In this document: positions 55,592 through 64,000 of the stretch, in pieces
How positions within the stretch are numbered: the stretch's first letter is position 1
How the letters are laid out: every line of letters begins with the position of its first letter
Source of the DNA: Mesorhabditis belari
Taxonomy: Eukaryota; Nematoda; Chromadorea; Rhabditida; Rhabditidae
Assembly (NCBI GenBank): GCA_958450365.1
Contig: CAUEEP010000742.1
Coordinates: forward strand, 5,251,001 to 5,315,000
Direction of reading: 5' to 3'
DNA: 64,000 bases
Translations under genes and position numbers: made by a program
Notes under the pieces: generated by a model
The model's database searches: none
What the model was told of the DNA's origin: nothing
The model's input: the letters and a program-made list of their open reading frames with translations, nothing else

Positions 55592-58453
55592 GTGATCGAG
55601 CACAACGAGCCACTCCTCCATTTGACAATCCGTCTGAAATTGGAGCGTTACAAAGGTGAGTGGCTGGGATTTGCGGAATACGGGAATTTTTGCAAATTTC
55701 AGAAGAATTGGAGCGTTTGGATGAGCCGTTGGACAGAAGCACGTGGTATCAAAGTCCGGCACAGGTTGACGCCTATTACGCGCCGAACAACAACGAGATG
55801 AGTGAGTTGGATTTCACGAGCTGCTTCGTCACATTTTGAGATTTACTATCATTTGGTTACCATGATTCTCCTGTTAGAGAAAAGATGTGGCTCTATTTCG
55901 AAAATTGTCGCTCAATAAGAGCACGTCGTTTAATGGGAGCTTGTCGTTCAATTGAGCGACGGTTCAACGCATGTTGTGACATCCAGATGGGCCAATACTT
56001 CCAAAATTTTGGCACTTTTCACGGTAGACTACAATTTACGGCCCTCCATAGCAAAGCCTGGCTAGTGTGGGGTTAAAAAATTGAGTCAGGGTAGCGTACA
56101 TTGGACTCCAGCGTACGCTGTGACGTCCAGATGACCCAACACTCTTAAAATTTTGGTGTTCTTTACGGAATAGTACAAATTACAGCCCTGTACAAGCAAA
56201 GCCTAGCTAGTGCGGGTTTTAAAAATTAAGTCAGTGCACCGTAAATTGGATTCCAATGTACACTGTGACATCCAGAAGGTCGCTGAATTGAAGCTTGTCG
56301 TTCAATTCGAGCTTGTCACTCTATTTTTTAACACATCTAAAAAATGTCGTTCTTTTAGAGCATGTTCTTGTTGTTGTTGTTGTCGAAAAATCAGAGCAAA
56401 TCTAATTTTAGTCTTTCCGGCCGGTATCATGCAATTCCCATTCTTGACAATCGGTGTCCCCAACTATATCACGTATGGAATGGTCGGCGCCGTGATTGGA
56501 CACGAAGTCTCACATGCGTTTGATGATCAAGGTGACCTTTGATGCGTGTCTAAACGCGCACTTTCTCCTTCACTCAATCCTTTATTTCATCAGGCGGTCG
56601 CTATGATGAGTGGGGAAACTTGAACGATTGGTGGGACGCGGAAACGGCGCAGAAATTCGCCGACAAAACCCAGTGCTTCGTGGAACAGTACGGATCTGTT
56701 GAGGTTGGGCTTTTTGGAGGAAGGCTGAGGCTTAGGTTGAGGCTTTGGCTTTGGCCCAGGCTTAGGCTTTGACTCAGGCTTAGGCTTAGGTTTAGGCTGA
56801 GGCTTAGGCTTTGGCTGGGCTTTGGCTTAGGCCTTAGGCTTAGGCTTTGGCTTAGGCTTTGGCTAAGGCTGAGGCTTTGGCTAAGGCTGAGGTTTTAGGC
56901 TTCACGCTTAGGCTTAGGCTTTGACTGAAGCTTTGGCTAGGCCTAAGGCTTAGACTTACGAAGCGCCCTAAGCCTCAACTGGCCTAAGCCTAAGCTCAAG
57001 CACTGAAATCTAAAAGAAAATCCAGATCAAAGAGGCGAAGATCCGATTGAACGGCCGGCTGAGTCTCAGCGAGAACATCGCGGACAATGGGGGAGTGAAA
57101 ACCGCGTTCAATGTCGGTTTTTCTATGCTGCACCCAAATCTACCGTACTCTTTTCAGGCATACAAAGCTTGGCGACTGAAGACGAGCCGGCGCTTCCTGG
57201 TTTCCAGAATTTCACCTCCGAACAAATGTTTTTCCTTGCTTATGCGAATGTGAGTTGTTTCGAGTTGGAGTAGAAGTAGAAGTTATAGAATTGAAGTAGA
57301 AGTAGAGGTAGAAGTTGTAGTCGAAGTAGACGTAGAAGTTGTAATTGTTATTGAAGTAGAATTAGAAGTAGAAGTAGAAGTCGTAGTTATAGTTGTAGTT
57401 GAAATTAAAACCAGAAAACTAGAAGCAGATTGAATCGAAGTAGAAGTAGAAGGGAAGTGTAGTTGTGGTTGAAGTAGACGAGAATTAGAATTAGAAGTTG
57501 AAGTTGCGAATATGAGTTCTTGTTTATGCGAAGTGGTTGTTTGAGTTGAAGTCGAGGTTGAAGTAGAAGTAGACCTAGAGTTGGGTCGAAGGGAAGTAGA
57601 AGTTGTAGCTGGACTAGGTTGAGTAGAGATTGTAGTTGTAGGTGTAGCTGAAGTAGAAGTTGTTATTGTTATTGAAGTAGAATTAAAGTAGAAGTAGAAG
57701 TCATGGTTGTAGTTGAAGTTGAAGTTGAAATTAAAACCAGAAAACTAGAAGCTAGATTGAATCGAAAAAATTGCAGAACTGGTGCTTGGTGATGGCCGAC
57801 GTTCACGCGCCGTCAAAATATCGAGCCATCATCCCGCTGCAGAATCGAAAGGTGAGCAAATAAAGGAACGAGTTTAGAAGACCTGAGATCAGGGCTGCTC
57901 CGTTCCAGGCTCCTTATAGGCTATAGAGTAATCAAGATTGGCTAAAAGGCTTGAGCCCGGAGGGTGGCTTGCAGGATGGGACTTGTTTACGAGTCTATGC
58001 TAGCTTGGGCAAGTCTAGGGTGAATTTTGAGGACTGAACCAGGTATGGACAAGTCTAGGAATAATTTTAGCGTACTTTGACGGGGTTGTGAATTGTCCAA
58101 GATGAGCTGCTGTCCTGCCAGCAGCTTGTCTTGGACTTGTCTAGTCGATGCTAAGGCTTAGGCCTGAGCAAAGCTAAGGCTAACTTTAAGCCTGAGCCAG
58201 GTTTGGAGGTTGCGGATGCTAGATCAACGTAGTGGTGGATAGGTCAAGAGTTAAAGGGAGAGCTAGATGAAGATAGTTAGAGCTCTTGTTCGAGTATCGC
58301 CGGCTAGCCAGGCCTTCTAGAACAGGCTACGAAACGAGATGTCTCGTTGACGTTTAGGAGTTCTCTGAAGCATGGAAATGTCGCGACGGATCAATGATGA
58401 ACCCACGGCACAAATGTCAAGTGTGGCGATGGGTGTTTTTTTTGATTATTTGA
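55592..58453 (+). CDS. Neprilysin-like (M13) metallopeptidase, N-terminally truncated
   Basis: Only the C-terminal part is present. Exons: an opening exon with IEHNEPLLHLTIRLKLERYK, then ELERLDEPLDRSTWYQSPAQ with VDAYYAPNNNEM, IFPAGIMQFPFLTIGVPNY with VIGHEVSHAFDDQG (HExxH zinc site), GRYDEWGNLNDWWDAE, LSENIADNGG (ExxxD, third zinc ligand), FQNFTSEQMFFLAYAN, NWCLVMADVHAPSKYR and a final exon EFSEAWKCRDGSMMNPRHKC with QVW. The last exon adds RWVFFLII. About 450 N-terminal residues, including the membrane anchor, are not found. Near 57168 the conserved AYKAW segment and the following EPALPGFQ are in different frames: a one-base loss or a shifted donor would explain it. Either a decayed copy or a gene whose 5' part was moved. 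Zinc ligands are intact. Confidence 0.8.
56704..57000. repeat. Degenerate (TTAGGC)n array in an intron
   Basis: Roughly 290 bp of TTAGGC, TTTGGC, TGAGGC and related hexamers fill the intron between the exons encoding QYGSVE and IKEAKIRLNG. TTAGGC is the nematode telomere repeat, in the strand sense of the C-terminal exon. Confidence 0.9.
57255..57770. repeat. (GAAGTA)n-type simple repeat in an intron
   Basis: About 500 bp built on GAAGTAGAAGTAGAA and GTTGTAGTTGAAGTAG variants, with two internal near-copies containing AAAACCAGAAAACTAGAAGC (near 57410 and 57730). It fills the intron before the NWCLVMADVH exon. Confidence 0.9.
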
Positions 58454-59107
58454 TTATGTACAGCCATATTCTCTGATTCCGGTGCAATTTCTTGTTTTTG
58501 TGCTAATTTTCCCATTCTCCTACTTCTAGTCGGCTTTCTTTTTCTTTTTTAAACGAGCTGGGTTTACTCTTTTTATTTCACAGACATTTTCGGGGTACGG
58601 TAGCTTTGAATTTTACCTTTAAAAACGATTTTAAAATTAGATATTTAGAGAAATTTGAGAAATTTTACGCTCAACTTAAAACCACCGCATCCCCGCGCAT
58701 TTTTTTTGTCGTTTTTTATTTCAATTGATCGAACGCAATGCCCTTTAGATTAAGCCAGATTTTCTAGAGAGCCAGCTTCTTCAGAGAGTCAGCTTCTTCA
58801 GAAAGCCAACCTCTCTAGATCCAGAGAGCTAGCTTCTCCAAAAGGGCAGCTTTTCCAGATCCAGAAAGTCCTTTTTTAGGCGCTAGGAAAAGTGATGCCG
58901 AATCTGAATGAAATGAGAACTTGATGATAACTTAATTTTCTTATCTGTTGTACTCACCTGTAAGCATTGTGTTGCAACTTCGAAGCATCTTTGCTTTTTT
59001 GCCCCCAAATTGATCAACCGATGAAAATATGGGATCAAAAATGGATCTTTCCACCGGCGAGGTCATCTCGAACTCATGAAGCATTTTTCATTTGATAGAA
59101 TATCTTC
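58454..59107. other. Spacer with CAGCTTCTTC-type repeats
   Basis: 3' flank of the neprilysin-like gene. Around 58765-58870 units such as AGCTTCTTCAGAGAG are repeated. No gene seen. Confidence 0.45.
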
Positions 59108-61690
59108 TTAGAAAACCTCCGGCTTTCGCATCGTTGATCGATATTCCACCGCCGACAAGAAGATCTCCTTGATCAATTGTTGACTGCTTGCGAAAACCCA
59201 TTGGAAACTGCGCGCCTCGAAGAAACCGGCCAAGAATGAGCAAAAGGGCGCAGAGGGACTTCTAAAATTGTTAACTTTAGCAACAGACTCAAGATTAAAT
59301 TTTACTAGCAATTTTACTATAACCCGAATAATAAAACTTTTCTACCTCGCTGGTTTTGAGCTGTTAAACGAGAATCACACGGAACTTCACCTTCAACAGT
59401 GCGTCTGATGGCCTCAAGTCTGAAAAAAATAGAAGATCAGTACCCAATTGGCTTGTTAAATCTATTGGACAGTATTCTTTAAAGCGATCGATTGGTGTGA
59501 TGGTAAAGCTTGGGCTGCGGCAAGTAGAGAAGCGTTTGCGTCCTAAAAATAAATCCAATAAATTGTTTTAAGCTTAACAACAAACCTTCTCCGTTATTTG
59601 ATCCACAAAGCGAGCTGAAAGCCGCGAGAAATGCAGGAGAATCGCCGTGAAGTGTGGCGCAAAAAAGATGCAAATTTGTCGACAATCCGTTGCACCGAAA
59701 TGAGAGTACAGACCTGAAGTTTTCCAAATTAAACAATCCAAATGAGTCATCCAATCACCAATAAAGCATCGTTTCCTTTCGGTCGTCCACTCAACGACAT
59801 CGGTCGAACGCGAGGCCGTCGTGCTGTTGTCTCAAGTGGTTTCTTTTCGCTGTCTCACTGAAATCTATCATTATAGTTAACAGTTTTGAGGTTGATTAGT
59901 CAGCAAGCTCCAAAAACCAACAACGACGGGTGTTGCTTATCGATGGGCAATTTCTTGGCAATAAGGCGCAGCGTGTATGCAGCATTCTGACAGAGAGCAA
60001 TCTAAAAACCGACTTTTAAGTAAAATGGCAAATCCTGCCGCCTTATTGACTTTCTTTGGTCCAGTCCAACCGTTGAGAATCTCGATCAATGAATCCAGCT
60101 GCTTCTCGTCGATTCCGTTCTCGTCATGTTTCAATTTGGCATTGCACAGGGGGAGCGTCTAAATCGAATTTTGTTGACTCTATGTTTAAAATGTTCTAAA
60201 ATGTAATACCTAAATTAAGAATCATTAAAATTCCGGTTAAAAATGTAAATCTATGCTTTATTCGCACCTTTTCTTTCATCGAGAATGTCGATTTCCTATC
60301 GTTCAGCGTTTCTGAGATGAGACGAGCCAGGAATAAATGGATTGAATTTGTATTGCAAATAAAATTTACCTTATCAGAAACAATATCGGTCCTAGTTCCC
60401 ATGGCAATCCAGTAGCGTTGTGCCGAAACGGCTTCCGAATCACGTTGAGCGTTCTGAATGATCAAAAATAATTTAATAATTTTATTTAAGCCATTAAATT
60501 AACCTTTTTCGCTGATTTAGTCTTAAATTCTTTCTCGGCCTCTTTTGCACGAATTCATCCACATAAACACTTGTCATCAGCAATTGTCTTCCAATCGTTC
60601 ACAAAGAAGCGGTCAGCGACTCGTCACTTTCAATTGCTAACAAAATTTGTATGCAGTCGATACCCACATTTTCATAGATTGTTAAACAAAATTTTCGTGA
60701 CCAGAGCGACAAGGACGAACCGATAATGCCGGATCCTTGGCAATGTACGCTTCTTCCTGAATACAAATCGATTAAGACACACCGATCAAACTTTTGTAGT
60801 GGCAGTCAGAAGTCGTAATGAGTCCCTCAGAATTTGATGTGATTGTGTGGATCGTAGAGTCGACAACCAATTAACCAATCAAAGCGAAGTTGGAGTTTTC
60901 GTCAAAACTGACAGTAGCTCCAAGGAAAAACGAGTCGACGAGTCTATTCATCGTAGAATTCACTCTAAAATTTAACTATTTTCAAACACTAGTCAAACCC
61001 GCTACTTGAAACACGTTCTTCTGGATTTTGGTGGTCAACTTTGAGCGTTTCTCCGCATTTCCTTTATCCTCTTGTCGTGAAAGCATCAAAAGAACGAATT
61101 TAATCGATATCGAGGCCTAAAAATGATCTTCTTGAATTGCACAAGCTTGAGCTTTGTGATAAGCGCAATTATAGACCTTTGCAGAATGTTTCACGAGTAT
61201 CGGATTCATAAACAATTAAATGTTTTCAACCTTATGGCGTGATTTCCTTTTTCCCATGACTTTTATGAGCTTGTCAATTGTTTAACAAGTTCTAATAATG
61301 TAATGGGATCTAGTTTGATCTGCATTTTCAAAATTTACCTCTGACAATGAGGAGATCGCCTTTGCTTTCAACAAATACCCGTTTCCAGTGACCAGCTTCC
61401 CAAAGACAAATTGTGTACTAAAGCAAACTTTAAAAATACTAAAAGATTTAACTAACTGGAATCATCCGAAGCAAGTGGCCATCTAAAGTATAAGCGATCG
61501 CTATCTAGCTATTCCAACTCATACTTGCTCCCCACTATTAACAGCGTCCATCGATTTGAGCAAACGAGTGCCGGCGAGCTTTTTCAACTCTTCATCTGTG
61601 CTTAGTAGTATACAAGTACCATTTCCAGTACCGCCCATTCCCCTAATCTCCACATCTCGTTGTTTAAATTCTTTTTCTCGTTATGTTTCG
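59108..61690 (-). pseudogene. Degenerate HEATR1/UTP10-like coding region
   Basis: Many short exon-like blocks in one direction: MGGTGNGTCILLSTDEELKK and AGTRLLKSMDAVNSGEQ (from 61640), CLWEAGHWKRVFVESKGD, VNSTMNRLVDSFFLGATVSF, NAQRDSEAVSAQRYWIAMG, NDRKSTFSMKEK, LDSLIEILNGWTGPKKVNK, IALCQNAAYTLRLIAKKLPI, VCTLISVQRIVDKFASFL, and FLAGFFEARSFQWVF. The order and character of the last third resemble HEATR1 (for example QNAAYTLRLIAKK against its QTALYTLKLLCKN), a U3 processome scaffold for 18S rRNA maturation. Several joins fail in phase or meet stops, and the whole is far shorter than the 2000-residue family. Best read as a decayed, internally deleted copy. A different HEAT-repeat protein is possible. 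Confidence 0.4.
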
Positions 61691-61749
61691 TTATAAAAAC
61701 ACTATGGATTGATGACATTTTTCAATCGAGGACAAATCAAAACAAAGTT

Positions 61750-62570
61750 TTATTCAAAAGAAAGATCGCAAGGAATGGTAGCACAAATTGCTTTAATAAC
61801 TTTCTGTTCATCAGTTGTATAACTCCGACCTGAGATCACAAGCCTTGATAACCATAAGGATGGTGCATCGGCGACAGCATTGTGCAGAATCTCTTCCACT
61901 ATCATCGCAACTCGCTGAGCAGTCGATCGCGGAAAGTATGGGCGAACTTCATTGGAGAACTTGCTATCATTATCGAAGATCCATTCCCATCGGTCGTGTC
62001 GATCACTCTGTCTCACGGAATCCGGCATTTCCTGTTCCCTAAATTTCGAGAAATTGAAAATTCCAAAGAATCTAAATGCATATGGCCTTAAAGGTTAAGC
62101 GAATCCATAACAGCTCAAATGTCAAATCTTTTCTAGCTTTTGGAAAGAAGCACGTCTTTGGTAGAACTTGGATATTTGAAAACGTAATCAGAAAATAAGT
62201 TTACAAACCCCTCGAGAAACTCGATAACACCTCTCACATTCAGCATTGACTGGGATCGAAGGAGTGTTCCGTTACCACGTTTCTAGAAAATTGACATCTT
62301 ATCAAGAGTTTATAGTATCAAAGAACTTACCAATCGGAATTCCAGCTCATCATTCTTCGAAGACATTTCACGCAGCTCCTCGCACTTCATATTACACTCT
62401 TCCCGAGATTCTCTCAGCCGCTTCATCTTCTTGTAAAACTCCTTACTCATCTTTCGATATTTCCTCTGCCAATCGACTTCATCTCTAAAAAACGATAACA
62501 TACAATAGATTATATTATTTAAATACCTTTCTTCGTCCGAACTATAGTTTTTCTTCCTCTTGGACGACAT
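61750..62570 (-). CDS. Small coiled-coil protein, unrecognised
   Basis: Start MSSKRKKNYSSDEERDEVDW at 62570; four exons join in phase. The second is a long charged helix (QRKYRKMSKEFYKKMKRLRE, then CEELREMSSKNDELEFRL), the third KRGNGTLLRSQSMLNVRG with VIEFLE, and the fourth from EQEMPDSVRQSDRHDRWEW through QRVAMIVEEILHNAV to LSRLVISGRSYTTDEQKV and CATIPCDLSFE, stop at 61750-61752. TTTTATTCAA on the plus strand is the AATAAA of the minus strand, right at the stop. The C-terminal ~90 residues look like a folded domain that I do not recognise; a centrosomal or kinetochore-type small protein is only a guess. Confidence 0.65.
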
Positions 62571-64000
62571 GGTGAGGTTACCTGAAACGATTAGCAATAA
62601 GAAAGGAAGCGAATACTAGAGTTAAAGTTACTATATATAAATGAACCAAGTTGTAGAAATAAAAAATATCAGATTCGGAGCCGTTAAGTCTAAGCTCTAT
62701 AGAATTCATCATAAAAATGAGAATTTATTTAATAAAAATCATGACGCCAAAACCAAAAGTGCGGTTGGGAAGAATTATGAGGCTTTGAAAAAAAATGATT
62801 TTTCCGAAAAAATATTGACTAGCGACCGTACTGGTGGGTATACTTTTAAAGTAAAAGAACAAGTATAGACATTAATCAGGGCAATTGAATGAAAACGAGT
62901 GCAGCCAAATCTGTCAAATGAGCGGCGAGAAAAACGCAAAAAAACCTAATTTGCCTCTGGCAATTGGGACACTTGTGGGCGGTACTTTAAAAGTATACTG
63001 GTGGGTATGGTGCAAAAACTGTCTTTTTTTTGATTTTTGGCATAAAATTAACATTGAGATTTGAGTGCACCAGATGCGGTGTGTTTACGGATTTTTGCGT
63101 ACAAAGTACATGGAAAAGAGATTAATTTGAAAAAAGCAAAAGTGAACCATTGTTGAAAAAATTGTTTATATCTCATCTAAACGCGGTCAATCATCAGCTA
63201 TTTTATCGTTTAAATTCGACTCCATTAAGAACTTTTCACTCCAAATGACACTTGTGACTGATTAGGATAGGGAAATACCACTATTGAGCAATGTTTAGCT
63301 AATTAGTAGTAGTTAATAAGGAGTCAAGCCAACTTTTTGGCCCGACCTTGCTGTACAATTTCAAAAACCAATGACTATTTTAGGTAATTTACAAAAGTAC
63401 AAGAGTACAAAAGGCTGTACCAAAGTTTACAAGCCTAAAACTATTACCTAACTTTAAAAAAATCCGATTAACGATAAGAAAACGAGAAAACAGGGAACAA
63501 AACCCGTCGATTACCCAAGGTCTTTTCTAGACTTTGAATTTTTATCAGACTGCCTGGTTCCACTTGGCTGACTCCACCCCTATCCAAAAATCTGGAATTT
63601 CTTCCATAATTCTATACAGTAACATCAACTATAAAGAATTTTTATTTTTCTTCCAATCTCTCAAAACCCATATAAAATTGCCGAGATCACAAAAAACAAA
63701 GAATCAAATTGCCCAACAAAATAACAGGAAACAAAAGAAAATCAACCGATAAAAGAACTTATTTTTAAAAAATAAACTAGAATCACAATTCTTATTTCAC
63801 TTTTTTCAATCTTCAATTCTTGCTGGTGTTCTCACCTGTATCCTCACCATTGCATTCGCTTCACTTTTCCAAGTTTATCGAGTGTTCGGCGAAGCGTGAT
63901 ACTCTCCAGAAGTCCCAGGCGTCACGGATAACTAAATTTGTAAATTTAGATTGGCTTAAACTTAAATTTACCCACCTTAACCTCAAATTGACACTTCTGA
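62571..64000. other. Right-edge region, with a short foldback and possible terminal exons
   Basis: At 62825-63009 GTATACTTTTAAAGTA and its complement TACTTTAAAAGTATAC are about 150 bp apart, with ACTGGTGGGTA in direct orientation next to each. At 63830-64000 the minus strand has two splice-flanked segments (QKCQFEVK, then either LSVTPGTSGEYH or a frame reading DAWDFWRVSRFAEH) that may be exons of a gene extending beyond the window. The rest shows nothing recognisable. Confidence 0.3.

Noticed and set aside
62641..62868. 75-aa plus-strand frame beginning MNQVVEIKNIRF
   Set aside because: AT-rich, overlaps the foldback at 62825, no neighbours in phase and no family similarity that I can see.

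Overview
The window looks like nuclear DNA of a free-living rhabditid-type nematode. The evidence is many very short introns (about 45-70 nt) with T-rich TTTCAG-like acceptors, T-rich 5' flanks that could serve for trans-splicing, degenerate TTAGGC (nematode telomere-type) repeats inside an intron, and a set of clear metazoan genes whose closest relatives I recognise from Caenorhabditis. All assignments come from reading the translation; no database was searched.

Layout, left to right. 1-5.2 kb: a plus-strand gene of repeat-encoding exons (about one 29-40 aa amphipathic, LEA-like repeat per exon) ending in a glycine-zipper domain; a pogo-type transposon sits in its second intron. 5.2-7.0 kb: repeat-rich spacer. 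7.1-11.4 kb: a plus-strand coiled-coil gene resembling GAS8/DRC4, with a MITE and a 350-bp poly-G/poly-C block in its introns. 12.0-13.3 kb: an unrecognised five-exon minus-strand gene. 15.2-17.2 kb: single-exon LINKIN/ITFG1. 17.5-24.3 kb: ATG9, with a nest of transposons in one intron. 24.8-29.8 kb (minus): CK1/TTBK-like kinase. 30.9-32.5 kb (minus): protein-L-isoaspartate methyltransferase. 32.5-39 kb: gene-poor and full of foldback, mariner-like and duplicated sequence. 39.0-43.8 kb: GDP-D-glucose phosphorylase, with a 10-bp minisatellite and tRNA-like sequences in its introns. 44.9-54.7 kb (minus): RME-1/EHD endocytic ATPase with at least three mutually exclusive 5' ends, one a 412-codon acidic extension. 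55.6-58.5 kb: the C-terminal catalytic part of an M13 neprilysin-like peptidase with no visible N-terminal half. 59-61.7 kb (minus): a degenerate HEATR1/UTP10-like coding stretch. 61.8-62.6 kb (minus): a small coiled-coil gene of unknown role.

The genes are mostly unrelated housekeeping functions: ciliary/axonemal structure (GAS8-like), adhesion (LINKIN), autophagy (ATG9), protein repair (PCMT), sugar-nucleotide repair (GDPGP) and endocytic recycling (RME-1). The only possible functional coupling is the close head-to-tail LINKIN and ATG9 pair, whose 351-bp gap carries an AATAAA directly next to a candidate trans-splice acceptor. The accessory signal is dominated by Tc1/mariner/pogo-type elements and MITEs with TA target duplications, foldbacks, intronic minisatellites and tRNA-like sequences with A and B boxes.
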